Source of the DNA: Puniceicoccaceae bacterium
GTDB lineage: Bacteria; Verrucomicrobiota; Verrucomicrobiia; Opitutales; Coraliomargaritaceae
Assembly (NCBI GenBank): GCA_003331195.1
Contig: QOOZ01000014.1
Coordinates: 1 to 64,000, forward strand
Length of the DNA: 64,000 nt
Reading direction: 5' to 3'
This document shows positions 19,601 to 32,858 of the stretch, one piece after another. The notes below the pieces were generated by a model. The model was given only the letters and a program-made list of their open reading frames with translations. It did not search any database and was not told the DNA's origin. The first letter of the stretch is position 1. Each line of letters opens with the position of its first letter. The position numbers were made by a program, and so were the translations under genes.

Positions 19601-20377
19601 ATGTCCACGGAGATCCATCCGACTGCTATCATTGAGCCCGGGGCTGAGCTAGAAGCTGGCGTCACCGTCGGTGCTTACGCCTACATCGGTGCACGCGTCA
19701 AAATCAGAAAAGGTACCGAGATTATGCACCACGCCACTGTTGAAGGCGCTACTACCATGGGCAAGGATAATGAAGTTCACCCCTACGCCTATGTCGGGGG
19801 TAAGACGCACGACCTTAAGTTTCAAGGCGGCAGTCCTGGGTTACGCGTCGGCAGCGGGAACGTTTTTCGTGAATTTACCACCGTGCACTGCGCCACAACA
19901 GAAAGCACTGAGACCATCGTTGGAGATAACAATCTTATCTTAGCCTATAGCCATATCGCACACGAATGCATCGTCGGTAATCACCTTATTATGAGTAGTC
20001 ATGCCGCCCTCGGCGGCCACGTCGAAATTGGTGACCGCGTCAACATAGGTTGGGGCGCAGGTCTCCATCAGTTTTGTCGCGTCGGCGACTTTGCCATGGT
20101 CGGCGCAGCGTCCAAAGTCGTTCAAGATGTGCCCCCTTTTATGATCGCTGACGGCAATCCTGCCATGGTGCGCACCACGAACAAAATCGGTCTCGAGCGT
20201 GCCGGCTTCTCCCCAGAAAATGTCAATTTAGCGCGCCGCGTCTTCAAGATATTTTACAAAGAAGGCCTTAACCGCCGACAAGCTACCGAGAAACTCAGCG
20301 ACGAGATGGATGCCGATAACGAAATTGTCAAAAACTTCCTCACCTTCGTCCAAGTCAGTGAACGCGGTATCTCCTAA
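19601..20377 (+). CDS. lpxA: UDP-N-acetylglucosamine O-acyltransferase
   Basis: 258 residues. A left-handed beta-helix of hexapeptide repeats fills residues 5-185, starting [20 protein letters not shown]. Catalytic-site segment [26 protein letters not shown] near residue 118 carries the conserved His; the tail [21 protein letters not shown] is the helical C-terminal domain. It transfers the 3-hydroxyacyl chain to UDP-GlcNAc, the step before LpxC. Together with lpxC/fabZ it supplies acyl substrate and both first lipid A reactions. Confidence 0.96.
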   Translation: MSTEIHPTAIIEPGAELEAGVTVGAYAYIGARVKIRKGTEIMHHATVEGATTMGKDNEVHPYAYVGGKTHDLKFQGGSPGLRVGSGNVFREFTTVHCATTESTETIVGDNNLILAYSHIAHECIVGNHLIMSSHAALGGHVEIGDRVNIGWGAGLHQFCRVGDFAMVGAASKVVQDVPPFMIADGNPAMVRTTNKIGLERAGFSPENVNLARRVFKIFYKEGLNRRQATEKLSDEMDADNEIVKNFLTFVQVSERGIS

Positions 20378-20415
20378 TTAATCCACTTTCTTGTCTTGAA
20401 TATGCTGACTCGACG

Positions 20416-21396
20416 TCATTGATCCAATGTCTTCTGCACGCTGACATCACGCAGGTAGCGGAAATATTCCGAGTCGGTGCCTAAGATCAGAGTCGAGGTG
20501 CTTTGAACCGTTTTTGGGTAACTCTCGAGTGTCCGTAAAAAGGCATAAAACTCTGGAGCAGCACCGAAGGCCTGACTGTAAATGCTGGAAGCTTCGGCAT
20601 CGGCTTGGCCGCGAATGATCTCGGCTTGGCGGTTGGCCTCAGACTGAATCTCAGAGAGTTCGCGCCGTGTATCACCATCAATCTCGGCGGCGCGGCCTTC
20701 ACCCTCTGAGCGAAACTGCTCGGCTATACGTTGACGCTCAGCGATCATACGGTCGAAGACGCGCTGTTCAACGTCTTCGACGTAGTCGATACGTTTGATC
20801 CGGATATCAATTAGCTCAATCCCCATTTCGGGCATCTGACTCGCGGCCTGAGTGTAGATAGATTTAACCAATTCTTGGCGGCCAGTCTTGACTTCTTGCA
20901 GGAGGATCTCTTCGTCGTCTTCGCCACTGAGCTGGACGCGGGCTAGGTCAGCTTCGCTAATTTTCCAGTCTTTGGAGCGGACAATCTCAACGAGGTCAGT
21001 GGCCGATATTTTATCCCGCACGACGGAGTCAAGGATGTCATTTAGGCGCATCGTTGCACCGCGCTCGTTTTGGACGCGTTGCATAAATACAAGCGGATCG
21101 GAGATACGCCAGCGAGCGGTGGTATCGACAGAGATGAACTGCTCGCCACGCGTTGGGATTTGATTGGGATCGCCGTCCCAAGAGATGACGCGTTTATCAA
21201 AGCGGCGCACTTCTTGAATGAAGGGCAGTTTAAAGTGCAGGCCAGGCTTCGTGACAGGATCTCCGACGGGGGCGCCGAGTTGGACGATGACTGCCTGCTC
21301 TGCTTGATCGAGGGTGTAGATGGAGGCGCGGAGCACGAAGCCAGCGATGATCAGTATGATGAGCCCGAAGGTAGAAAATATTTGGTTTTTATTCAT
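20416..21396 (-). CDS. hflC: FtsH protease modulator HflC
   Basis: 326 residues. One N-terminal membrane helix (about 7-27), then an SPFH/band 7 domain opening DQAEQAVIVQLGAPVGDPV with LHFKLPFIQEVRRFDKRVISWDG, and a coiled coil (about 215-280) ending EASSIYSQAFG. HflC with HflK forms the large periplasmic cage around FtsH. It starts 2 nt after hflK on the same strand. Confidence 0.93.
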   Translation of the reverse strand: MNKNQIFSTFGLIILIIAGFVLRASIYTLDQAEQAVIVQLGAPVGDPVTKPGLHFKLPFIQEVRRFDKRVISWDGDPNQIPTRGEQFISVDTTARWRISDPLVFMQRVQNERGATMRLNDILDSVVRDKISATDLVEIVRSKDWKISEADLARVQLSGEDDEEILLQEVKTGRQELVKSIYTQAASQMPEMGIELIDIRIKRIDYVEDVEQRVFDRMIAERQRIAEQFRSEGEGRAAEIDGDTRRELSEIQSEANRQAEIIRGQADAEASSIYSQAFGAAPEFYAFLRTLESYPKTVQSTSTLILGTDSEYFRYLRDVSVQKTLDQ

Positions 21397-21398
21397 GG

Positions 21399-22418
21399 CT
21401 AGCGAGTGGCTGGAACTGTGACGGAGGAGTCGCCTAAGTTAAGGAGCGGGAGTGGGGCGGTTTGATTTTCATCCATTATGAAAATACGGCCTGCCTGCGG
21501 CAGCACTTTGTCGATCATTTCTAGATACATACGCTGGCGGGTGACGTCGGGTGCATCGAGGTAGGCTTCGTAAACAGCAGTGAAACGGTCGGCCTCACCT
21601 TTCGCGGCGTTGACTCGCTTAGCTGCGTAGCCTTGCGCTTCGGCGATCACTTGGCGGGCTTCGCCTTCGGCTCGAGGGATAACTTGGTTACGGCGTTTTT
21701 CGGCTTCGTTAATGAAGCGTTCGCGCTCTTGCTCTGCTTGATTGACTTCATTGAAAGCTGGCTTGACTGGCTCGGGCGGGGTGACGTCTTGCAACTCGAT
21801 CGTGCTAATCTGAATGCCGAGGTCAAAATATTCCATAGCCTTTTGCAATTCTGCGCGAGAGAGGTTGGCGACCTGCACCCGCTTTTCGGTGAGGACATCG
21901 CTGCCGAGGCTGTTGCCGACGATGCGACGCATGACGGACTCAGAGACATCACGGAGGGTCTGTTCGGGGTCGCGGACTTGGTGAAGGAATTTATCTGGAT
22001 TACTGACGCGGTACTGAACAACCCATTCAACGTCGATGACCTTGAGGTCGCCTGTTAGCATGAGCGATTCATCGCGGTGCATACTGTCTTTTCGGTAGCT
22101 CGTTCGCCCGTCGATACCTTGAGTGCGAAAGCCAAACTCTTGTTTAAGCACTCGTGCGGTCGGCACCATTTGCGCTGTGTCGATACCGAAGGGTAGTTTG
22201 AAGTGTAGCCCAGGTTCTTTTTGGGCGACAACTAAGCCGAAGCGTTTGATCACTGCTTCTTCTTCGGGTTGGACTATGTAGTAACTGGTCAGTGCGCCGA
22301 CGGCTACAAGTATAAAAAGTGGGACCAAGAAGACTAGCTTTTTGTAGCGTTTGGCGGCATCCCAATCAACATCATCTAAAGGGTTTCGCGGCATTGGGGG
22401 TGGTGCGTTTCTATTCAT
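21399..22418 (-). CDS. hflK: FtsH protease modulator HflK
   Basis: 339 residues. A proline-rich cytoplasmic start, one membrane helix (about 28-48), then the SPFH domain QPEEEAVIKRFGLVVAQKEP with LHFKLPFGID, and the alpha-helical VTPPEPVKPAFNEVNQAEQE stretch that precedes the long coiled coil. The last motif is diagnostic for HflK rather than HflC. It is transcribed leftward and diverges from queG. Confidence 0.93.
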   Translation of the reverse strand: MNRNAPPPMPRNPLDDVDWDAAKRYKKLVFLVPLFILVAVGALTSYYIVQPEEEAVIKRFGLVVAQKEPGLHFKLPFGIDTAQMVPTARVLKQEFGFRTQGIDGRTSYRKDSMHRDESLMLTGDLKVIDVEWVVQYRVSNPDKFLHQVRDPEQTLRDVSESVMRRIVGNSLGSDVLTEKRVQVANLSRAELQKAMEYFDLGIQISTIELQDVTPPEPVKPAFNEVNQAEQERERFINEAEKRRNQVIPRAEGEARQVIAEAQGYAAKRVNAAKGEADRFTAVYEAYLDAPDVTRQRMYLEMIDKVLPQAGRIFIMDENQTAPLPLLNLGDSSVTVPATR

Positions 22419-22521
22419 AGTTAGGATTCATAGGTGCTTTTGCTCTGCTGTCACCTGCAAACGGCTGGTTTTCGTTGATTCTCTTCGACTCGTATACAGA
22501 TATTATTATTTTGACGTATTA

Positions 22522-23580
<1,059 letters not shown>

Positions 23581-23672
23581 GGTCTTTAGTACAGATTTGT
23601 GCTGCAGGTTTTTATTGCGATCCTCGATCCAATTGTAAACATCGCCACTTCGAATATTCGCATCACTTTATC

Positions 23673-23996
23673 ATGAAAGATACTTTTATCAGTTCCGAAG
23701 GCTGCATTGGCCGCTTTGTTTATATCGTACGCCTTGTTCTGCTTGTAGCTTTGCCCACAATTATAACCATTCAAGCAATCAGTTATTTTGACCATTGGCA
23801 CCATGGTAACTACAGTCCGCTAGGGCCGTTTATCGGTATTATTGTTTGGCTGATTTGCTTATTCTTAGGGCTCATGCAGATGCTCAAGCGCCTCCGTGAT
23901 ATCGGTAAACCCGCCTATTGGACACTTCTTATGTTAATTCCTGGGATCAACTTTCTAGTGCTACTTTACACAGCACTTGCACCATCGAAGTCGTAA
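23673..23996 (+). CDS. DUF805 family small membrane protein
   Basis: 107 residues with three to four membrane helices (about 12-35, 50-72, 85-105). The pattern RRLRDIGKPAYWTLLMLIP (here KRLRDIGKPAYWTLLMLIPG) followed by a final helix and a short polar tail is typical of DUF805 proteins. The function of this family is unknown. It is monocistronic between queG and tig. Confidence 0.75.
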   Translation: MKDTFISSEGCIGRFVYIVRLVLLVALPTIITIQAISYFDHWHHGNYSPLGPFIGIIVWLICLFLGLMQMLKRLRDIGKPAYWTLLMLIPGINFLVLLYTALAPSKS

Positions 23997-24106
23997 GTTT
24001 GCTAAACTTAGAGCCCGTCACGGGACTTCTTTTCTTTATGAACGTTTGCCGGGACCCTAGTCGCTTTGAGTATCAAAGACGCGCTCAGCTACTGCGATGA
24101 CCTCAA

Positions 24107-24134
24107 TATAGGCATTGACCGTAAAATGCCTATA
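24107..24134 (+). promoter_or_regulatory. Hairpin upstream of tig
   Basis: TATAGGCATT (24107-24116) and AATGCCTATA (24125-24134) form a perfect 10-bp inverted repeat with an 8-nt loop. No T-tract follows immediately, so it could be an operator or a 5'-leader structure for tig, or a weak terminator for the DUF805 gene. Confidence 0.5.
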
Positions 24135-24205
24135 CCCTTTATTCTCGCGCTTTTTCCAGTGTGGCGATCGATCTTTCCGCACTTAATTCAATCTACATAC
24201 ACACC

Positions 24206-25537
24206 GTGAAAACCGACGTCCAAGACATCAATCCAACTCGTAAAGCCATCTCTATAACCGCCACCTCTGAGGAAGTTTCCGAGCAAGAGGCGAAACTCAT
24301 TAATGACTTTCAGCGCCAAGCTAAGATCCCCGGTTTTCGTCCTGGTAAAGCACCCGAAAATATGGTGCGCCAGCGCTTCGCTAAAGATATCCAGCAGGAG
24401 CTTAAGCAGCGTGTCGTCTCCCAAGCCCATCAAGCGGGTGTGGCAGGCGCTGAGTTTGAGGTTTTTACTATCGTCGAACTCGATGAGGGTGAGATCAAAG
24501 GTGGTCAAGGTGCCAAGATCACTTTCACTGTCGATGTGATTCCTGAATTTGAAGTCCCTGACTACGAAGGCCTCAAAGTGACTAACACGCCAACCGAAGC
24601 GAGCGACGAAGAAGTGTCTAAGATGCTCGACCAAATCCTCGGTCAACGCGCAGAATACAATGTCGCAGAGAAGGCCGCTGAGAAGGGTGACTATGTCCAA
24701 TGTGCCTATGAAGGTAAAATTGGTGACGATGCCGTTGCCGATCTCGTCCCCGACACACCCATCTTTGGCACGCAAGCCAACACATGGGAGGAAGCTGGCA
24801 ACGAAGACGCACCCGGTGTTCGCGCTATCGTCGATGGCCTCGTCGGCATGAAGGCTGGCGACACTAAAGAAGTGAACATGGAGTTTCCCGAAGACTTTAA
24901 GCCCGAAGCCCTCGCAGGAAAAGCCGTTACTTACAGCATCGAAGCCAAGGAAGTGCGAGAGAAGCTTATGCCCGAAATGAACGATGCATTCTTCGAGAGC
25001 ATGCAAGTTAAAGACGAGACCGAACTTCGCACAAAGATTTCCGAAAATATTGAGAACCAAAAAAAACAACAAAATGCCGACGGCGAACGCCAGCAGATTA
25101 CCGATGAGCTAGTCAAAGCGGTTGACTTTCCGATCCCCGAGAGCGGTGTCAAAGACGAGACCGAAGCCGTTCTCCGTGACTTCATGCAGCGCAACATGCA
25201 GCAAGGTGTGTCCGCTGAAGAGTTTGAAAAGCACAAAGAGTCGCTTCACGAAGGCGCCAGCAAGGCAGCCCACGATCGCTTTAAGTCACGTCTTATTTTG
25301 ACTAAGATTGCCGAGAAGGAAAAGATCAAAGTCGAGAACGAGGACTTCAGTCGCATGATCATGATGGAAGCGCAACAATCTGGCCAAAATCCAGATAAGC
25401 TCGTCAAAGAGCTCCAAAAAGATCAAAATCGTGTCAATCAAATGCGCCGCGATATCATCCTCGGAAAGACCATGGATCTGCTCGCCGAAAAAGCCGAGCG
25501 CGAGATCGTCGAGCCAGTTGAAGTCGTCGGTGATTAG
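24206..25537 (+). CDS. tig: Trigger factor
   Basis: 443 residues from the GTG at 24206, which places the first residue where other trigger factors start; a GTG at 24161 in frame would add 15 residues. The ribosome-binding domain holds KIPGFRPGKAPENMVRQRF near residue 40. The FKBP-like prolyl isomerase domain runs about 150-240 (KGDYVQCAYEGKIGD ... GLVGMKAGDTKEVNMEFPED), and the rest is the helical chaperone domain. It meets nascent chains at the ribosome exit. Order tig-clpP-clpX is a conserved proteostasis cluster. Confidence 0.94.
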   Translation: MKTDVQDINPTRKAISITATSEEVSEQEAKLINDFQRQAKIPGFRPGKAPENMVRQRFAKDIQQELKQRVVSQAHQAGVAGAEFEVFTIVELDEGEIKGGQGAKITFTVDVIPEFEVPDYEGLKVTNTPTEASDEEVSKMLDQILGQRAEYNVAEKAAEKGDYVQCAYEGKIGDDAVADLVPDTPIFGTQANTWEEAGNEDAPGVRAIVDGLVGMKAGDTKEVNMEFPEDFKPEALAGKAVTYSIEAKEVREKLMPEMNDAFFESMQVKDETELRTKISENIENQKKQQNADGERQQITDELVKAVDFPIPESGVKDETEAVLRDFMQRNMQQGVSAEEFEKHKESLHEGASKAAHDRFKSRLILTKIAEKEKIKVENEDFSRMIMMEAQQSGQNPDKLVKELQKDQNRVNQMRRDIILGKTMDLLAEKAEREIVEPVEVVGD

Positions 25538-25646
25538 CTCTGCAAATGATAGTTAAACAGCAGAATTCTCAAAAGCATTTGATATTCGGCGCTTGGTCTG
25601 TAGGCTATTCTATCCTAACATTTATCTAGTAACTAATTTATATACT

Positions 25647-26246
25647 GTGAGCTACGTACCATTACCTACTGTCTACGAACGTGAAGGTCGCACCGAGCGC
25701 GCCTGGGATATTTACAGCCGCCTCCTCCGCGACCGTATTATATTCATCGGCACACCGGTTAACGATTTTGTCGCCAATGCTGTCATCGCACAGATGCTCT
25801 TCCTCCAGATGGAAGACCCAAAAAAGGACATCAGTCTCTACATTAACTCCCCAGGTGGCAGCGTGACCGACGGCATGGCCATTTACGACACTATGAACTT
25901 CCTTCAGTGTGACATCGTCACCTACTGCGTCGGACAGGCTGCCAGTATGGCTACGCTTCTTCTCGCCGCTGGAACAAAGGGTAAGCGTTACGCACTACCC
26001 AACAGCCGCGTAATGATGCACCAGCCTACTGGCGGTGCCACCGGTCAGACCTCAGATATTTCTATTGCAGCTAAAGAAATCCTCCGCTGGCGTGCCCGTA
26101 TGAACGAACTCATCTCCAGTCACACGAATAAGACGCCCGAAGAAATCGCCAACGATTCTGACCGAGATTTCTACCTAACAGCTCAGGATGCATTAGCTTA
26201 TGGTATCGTTGACAAGGTGATCGAACCCAAGTCCATCGAAAAATAA
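25647..26246 (+). CDS. clpP: ATP-dependent Clp protease proteolytic subunit
   Basis: 199 residues from the GTG at 25647 (protein start [20 protein letters not shown]), the usual ClpP opening; a GTG or ATG further up would add 18 atypical residues. Catalytic Ser is in [16 protein letters not shown] (near 99), His in [10 protein letters not shown] (near 124), and the Asp is probably the one in NDSDRDFYL. It forms the tetradecameric serine protease barrel used by ClpX. It sits between tig and clpX. Confidence 0.96.
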   Translation: MSYVPLPTVYEREGRTERAWDIYSRLLRDRIIFIGTPVNDFVANAVIAQMLFLQMEDPKKDISLYINSPGGSVTDGMAIYDTMNFLQCDIVTYCVGQAASMATLLLAAGTKGKRYALPNSRVMMHQPTGGATGQTSDISIAAKEILRWRARMNELISSHTNKTPEEIANDSDRDFYLTAQDALAYGIVDKVIEPKSIEK

Positions 26247-26287
26247 GCTTAGCTAGCACTAGCACTTCTAATTCTACTCTCTCGACT

Positions 26288-27652
<1,365 letters not shown>

Positions 27653-27666
27653 TTTTTTTACAAGGT

Positions 27667-27725
27667 AGCTTGCTAACTGACTCGCACCAATGTCGCTAAG
27701 GAATTTAATGTGCCGATAGCAAGCT
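27667..27725. repeat. Inverted repeat between clpX and the next gene
   Basis: AGCTTGCTA (27667-27675) and TAGCAAGCT (27717-27725) are perfect 9-bp inverted arms separated by 41 bases. It could form a long hairpin after clpX, but there is no T-tract. Confidence 0.4.
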
Positions 27726-27734
27726 CGCTACGCT

Positions 27735-28256
27735 ATGTCGATCCCTTTCTGCCCATACCTTCCACCTCCCGAACCTGAAATGAGCTACCGCAGCCTAAGG
27801 GAATTGCGCGGCGGTAATATTGAAACCTTCTACCGCACCGCCTTAGCTTACGGCCACCACTTATGGCTCAAAGGCTGTTCAGGTCGCGCCATTTTAGCGA
27901 TCACCCGAGCGCTCTACGCTGATCTACCCGAGGAGGCCGCAGTCCTCCGCGAATGGCCGCTTCCATATAGAGCGTTGCATTGGATCGTCGCCAATCACCC
28001 TAACCAGGACTTCCCTGGTAACCCGCGTATAAGCTTTCAGCATCAAGCGACACGTCTGCGCGGGGACCGCGCAACACTACGCCGTGCGAGGGCATGGGCG
28101 GTCTGGAAACTTATTTGCTCTGCCAAGCCCGAGTTGGTTGCGGATAACACACAAGGCATCAAACAGCTCACTCTCGAAGAGATCGAGCAGGGTATAGCAA
28201 AGCACGGCCATTTAAACGAGGTGCAGATTTGGCAATTAGCTTTTAGGTCGTCCTAA
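27735..28256 (+). CDS. Conserved hypothetical protein downstream of clpX
   Basis: 173 residues, no signal peptide or membrane helix. It is rich in Arg, Trp and Leu, with the stretches GHHLWLKGCSGRAILAITRA (about 36-55) and RRARAWAVWKLI (about 115-126), and looks like a compact helical protein. Codon use resembles its neighbours. I do not recognise the family. Its position just after tig-clpP-clpX does not by itself indicate a proteolysis role, since 82 nt and an inverted repeat separate them. An alternative ATG lies at codon 16. Confidence 0.65.
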   Translation: MSIPFCPYLPPPEPEMSYRSLRELRGGNIETFYRTALAYGHHLWLKGCSGRAILAITRALYADLPEEAAVLREWPLPYRALHWIVANHPNQDFPGNPRISFQHQATRLRGDRATLRRARAWAVWKLICSAKPELVADNTQGIKQLTLEEIEQGIAKHGHLNEVQIWQLAFRSS

Positions 28257-28400
28257 CTTGCAGTCTCACATTTATTCGGTTTACCATATCGGTATGCGTG
28301 CGCAGTCTTCTAAAGGGAGGGCTTCAAAATCGAAACACCCTTTCCAAACTTATTATGCGTTCTTGTATTTTCGTAAGGACTGGCGTATTTTATTTGAATT

Positions 28401-28715
28401 ATGATAGAACTTGTTAAGAAAACTATGTTGGCTGGCGTAGGCTTAGCTGTCGTGACCAAGGACAAAATTTTGGAGGCACTCGATGAATACGTTGAGAAAG
28501 GTAAGCTCACTAAAGAAGAAGCCGCCGCCATGTCGGATAAGATTGTTGATGAAGGTCGTAACGAAACGAAGAAGGCCAAAGTCGAAGCGAGCAAGTTATT
28601 CAACGAAATGCTTCACCGCGCTAACGTCGTCACAAAAGATCAATATGATGAACTCGCCGCGCGAATCACCACACTCGAAGGGAAGTTGCACCGAGAGTTT
28701 CCCAACGAAGACTAA
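28401..28715 (+). CDS. Phasin-like small helical protein
   Basis: 104 residues, almost wholly helical and highly charged. The layout is a short hydrophobic N-terminus (MIELVKKTMLAGVGLAVVTK), the segment EYVEKGKLTKEEAAAMSDKI, and a C-terminal DELAARITTLEGKL coiled coil. This order (hydrophobic start, V-x-K-G-x-L-T-x-E-E, R-I-x-x-L-E end) matches polyhydroxyalkanoate granule-associated/phasin-type proteins. Such proteins are also found where no PHA is made, so granule binding is inferred only. No other PHA gene is in the window. Confidence 0.7.
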   Translation: MIELVKKTMLAGVGLAVVTKDKILEALDEYVEKGKLTKEEAAAMSDKIVDEGRNETKKAKVEASKLFNEMLHRANVVTKDQYDELAARITTLEGKLHREFPNED

Positions 28716-28782
28716 TTTTTGACTACAGAAGCCTCGAGATGCTGGAAATCACCTCTCATGCTTCTAGCGGATTTTTGGAGGA

Positions 28783-29805
28783 TCAAGACACAGCTTGTTC
28801 CGCAAAAAATTCTTTGAGCACTCGCATCTTCTCTTGCTCAATACGTTCCTCCTGAACCTCTTCTTTGGAACGTTGACGTTCATTGTCTGTCATGAGACGA
28901 CGCATTTTGTGGATTGCGATATTTTGGATTTGACGAACTCGCTCACGAGTAATTTCGAACCTTTCTCCGACTTCCTCAAGTGTAAGCGGACGATTGCCGT
29001 CTAATCCGAAACGGAGCTGGATGATTTCCGCCTCGCGGTCCTCAAGTCGCTCGATGACTGACTTGATATCGCTACTCGTGGACTTTTCCTGTAAATTGTC
29101 GAGCGGGGAGGCTTCGTTTTCGTCGCCAACCAACTCGCCGAAAGTGGTGTCTCCGTCCTCACCCACGGGGGCATCGAGTGAAGCTGGGCGGAAACTGACT
29201 GACTTGAGGTGTGCGACTTTGTTGACTGGCATGTCCATCGCATAACCAATTTCCTCGTCCGAGGGTTCGCGGTCGAGTTCATCGGCCAACTGCGCAGTAA
29301 TCTTACGCATCTTTGAAATACGGTCAACTAGGTGAACGGGTAGGCGAATGGTTTTGCTCTGATTTGCGAGGGCGCGTTTAATAGATTGCTTAATCCACCA
29401 CGCTGCGTAGGTGCTTAGCTTGCCGCCTTTTTCGGGATCAAAGCGCTCGACCGCTTTAATTAAGCCGATGTTGCCCTCACTTATTAAGTCGAGGAGTGGC
29501 AGGCCGAAATTGTTATATTCGTAGGCGATCTTAACCACGAGTCTTAGGTTGGCCGAGATCATGTGGTCACGAGCAGATTTGTCACCTGCCTTGATACGAT
29601 TTGCGAGCACTACCTCCTCTTCTCTGGTCAGCAATGCAGTCTTGGAAATCTCCTGCATGTAAGTACGCATCACGTTGCGATCGTTTGATGGGAGTTCACG
29701 CACATCTGTGACAGCGACAGAATCGTCCGTCTGAGCGCGAGGCACCGTGGATAAGCGCCTAGCTTTTGAACGTCGAATACGGGTTATTTCTGCTGTTTGT
29801 GGCAT
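28783..29805 (-). CDS. Sigma-70 family RNA polymerase sigma factor (RpoD/RpoS-like, short)
   Basis: 340 residues. Region 1.2 is represented by DRNVMRTYMQEIS, region 2 by ANLRLVVKIAYEYNNFGLPLLDLISEGNIGLIKAVERFDPEKG with the -10 recognition helix STYAAWWIKQSIKRAL, and region 4 by PLTLEEVGERFEITRERVRQIQ. Region 1.1 is missing, which suits a group 2 (alternative primary-like) sigma factor rather than the large housekeeping RpoD. It acts in promoter recognition. A long leader with possible structure precedes it, and the N-terminal coding part contains a 14-mer repeat shared with two intergenic sites. Confidence 0.92.
   Translation of the reverse strand: MPQTAEITRIRRSKARRLSTVPRAQTDDSVAVTDVRELPSNDRNVMRTYMQEISKTALLTREEEVVLANRIKAGDKSARDHMISANLRLVVKIAYEYNNFGLPLLDLISEGNIGLIKAVERFDPEKGGKLSTYAAWWIKQSIKRALANQSKTIRLPVHLVDRISKMRKITAQLADELDREPSDEEIGYAMDMPVNKVAHLKSVSFRPASLDAPVGEDGDTTFGELVGDENEASPLDNLQEKSTSSDIKSVIERLEDREAEIIQLRFGLDGNRPLTLEEVGERFEITRERVRQIQNIAIHKMRRLMTDNERQRSKEEVQEERIEQEKMRVLKEFFAEQAVS
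29764..29777 (-). repeat. Copy 2 of the 14-mer repeat, inside the sigma gene start
   Basis: The + strand reads TTTTGAACGTCGAA, identical to 17352-17365 and 31588-31601. Here it lies inside the sigma factor coding region, 28 nt after its ATG, where it encodes part of the Arg-rich RIRRSKARR stretch. Confidence 0.6.
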
Positions 29806-29884
29806 AATAAGTATTAGGTAGGTTAGTGATCGTATCTTTAGTTTGATGAATGGTTTCTAGAATTACTCCAAAATACCTATTATG

Positions 29885-30015
29885 TATCGTGCCATCTTTG
29901 CTGGACTTACGAGAAAATGGGTGAAAACCCAGCATCATCGTCTGGCGAGCCGACCACCTCTACGATTAAGGCGGCCCCGGTTGAGCCTCTGCTGTGCGAC
30001 TTTAGCCGAATGAGG
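29885..30015 (-). other. Possibly structured leader upstream of the sigma factor
   Basis: Within the 250-nt gap between trpE and the sigma gene this segment is GC-rich and contains several pairings: TGGGT-GAAA-ACCCA (29920 region, a GNRA-capped hairpin), ATCGT/ACGAT arms, and CCGCCT with AGGTGG. No known riboswitch consensus was recognised. It could be a structured 5' leader, a small RNA or a repeat-family remnant. Confidence 0.3.
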
Positions 30016-30055
30016 CTTTTGTAGCAGAAGCGGAAATTGTTTTGAGGAGTGAGGT

Positions 30056-31554
<1,499 letters not shown>

Positions 31555-31558
<4 letters not shown>

Positions 31559-31641
31559 CTTATTAGTGTGAACTTTGAACGCCGAATTTTGAACGTCGAA
31601 TCATTTTTTATGTCCTCTACGAGTCCACTCGTGCCGATCAT
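31555..31641 (-). other. 28-codon upstream reading frame overlapping the trpE start
   Basis: An ATG at 31641 opens a 28-codon frame whose TGA overlaps the trpE ATG in the ATGA arrangement (31555-31558). The peptide contains no Trp, so it is not a classic attenuator leader. It includes both copies of the 13/14-mer repeat. It could couple translation to trpE, or be chance. Confidence 0.3.
31575..31601 (-). repeat. Tandem 13/14-mer repeat upstream of trpE (copy 3)
   Basis: TTTGAACGCCGAA (31575-31587) is directly followed by TTTTGAACGTCGAA (31588-31601), a tandem pair differing by one substitution and one T. The second unit is identical to 17352-17365 and 29764-29777. The pair ends 17 nt upstream of the trpE ATG. 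Confidence 0.7.
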
Positions 31642-31706
31642 TAGTGGGCAAGCCAGTTAGGAGTCGGCAGCGTGCACCCGGAGGGCAATAAAAAATAGTC
31701 GCGCTC

Positions 31707-32858
31707 CTACGATTTAACTAGAGCGGCAAAATGTGCTTCCGCTGCTTCCAGCGTAGCAGCGATTTCATCGCCAAGCACGGTAAAGTGCCCCATCTTACGG
31801 CCAGTAAGAGCATCGCCTTTGTCGTAGAGGTGTAATTTTACATTTGGATCAGCGAGGAGGCTAGCCCAATCGGGGTCGCCTTTATCGGCCTTGACCCAAA
31901 TATCGCCCAGCAGGTTGATCATGACTGAGGGATTCACTAGCTCGGTCGAACCGAAGGGCAAATCAGTTATGGCGCGGATATGCTGCTCGAATTGGCTCGT
32001 TATGCAGCCGTCCATAGAGTAGTGCCCAGAGTTATGTGGGCGTGGTGCCATTTCGTTAATGATTAAATTGCCGTCGTCCTCGAGAAAAAGCTCGACCGCG
32101 ATCAGGCCAGTCACATCGAGTAGGTCCGCTATCTCGCAGGCTAGTTGCGCACCTGTCGTCTGCGTTGCTTCGGTGATTCTAGCCGGGATGATAGAGGCGT
32201 GCAGAATGTGGTGAACGTGGATATTTTCCGCCATCGGGAAAGTAATCTTAGTGCCGTCTGCCTTGCGCGCGCAGATCACGGAGAATTCACCGATGTGGTG
32301 GATCCATTTTTCGACGACTACCCGTGATGGATTCTCAAGAAAGTCCCAAAGGTAATCGCAGTCGGCAGCCTCTTCGGGCGCGTCCATCTTGATCTGACCT
32401 TTGCCATCGTAGCCGAAGGCAGCGGTCTTGATCACGCAGGGGAAGCCGATGACCTCGACTGCGTTTTTCAAACTCTCAGCGGAGTCTGCATACTCAAAAG
32501 GCGCGCAGGGTAGGCCGTTCTCTTTGAGAAAATCCTTTTCGCGCTGGCGATGCTGGCAGATGAAGAGTGCGCGGCTACCGGGGAGCACGGGCTTGATGGC
32601 GCTGAGCATGTCGATCACCTCGGTGGGAATATTTTCAAACTCAAGCGTAATCACGTCGACGCCTTCAGCAAACTTACGCAGAGCAGCCTTATCGGAGTAA
32701 GCAGCATTGATTTCCAAGTCAGCGACCATGCCAGCAGGGCAAGATTCCTTGGGTTCAAATACGTGAAATCGATAGCCGAGATTACGCCCCGCGAGTATAA
32801 GCATGCGCCCAAGCTGACCACCGCCTAGGATTCCTACAATACTTCCGGGCTTGATCAT
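31707..32858 (-). CDS. purK: N5-carboxyaminoimidazole ribonucleotide synthase
   Basis: 383 residues with the ATP-grasp fold. It starts with the glycine loop [21 protein letters not shown], then the central [18 protein letters not shown] (ATP loop) near residue 137, [17 protein letters not shown] near 175 and [18 protein letters not shown] near 262, all typical of PurK. It makes N5-CAIR from AIR, bicarbonate and ATP, the substrate of PurE. Its start overlaps the end of purE by 4 nt. Confidence 0.95.
   Translation of the reverse strand: MIKPGSIVGILGGGQLGRMLILAGRNLGYRFHVFEPKESCPAGMVADLEINAAYSDKAALRKFAEGVDVITLEFENIPTEVIDMLSAIKPVLPGSRALFICQHRQREKDFLKENGLPCAPFEYADSAESLKNAVEVIGFPCVIKTAAFGYDGKGQIKMDAPEEAADCDYLWDFLENPSRVVVEKWIHHIGEFSVICARKADGTKITFPMAENIHVHHILHASIIPARITEATQTTGAQLACEIADLLDVTGLIAVELFLEDDGNLIINEMAPRPHNSGHYSMDGCITSQFEQHIRAITDLPFGSTELVNPSVMINLLGDIWVKADKGDPDWASLLADPNVKLHLYDKGDALTGRKMGHFTVLGDEIAATLEAAEAHFAALVKS

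Noticed and set aside
24188-25072. A 294-codon frame on the - strand
   Set aside because: It is an antisense shadow of tig; its predicted protein is unlike any known family.
29885-30015. A known riboswitch (cobalamin, SAM, c-di-GMP or similar)
   Set aside because: Pairings exist but none of the conserved cores of these classes was recognised, so only an unassigned structured leader is listed.
31696-31710. A REP-like element after purK
   Set aside because: The bases AGTCGCGCTCCTACG resemble REP ends, but there is no second arm and it overlaps the purK stop.
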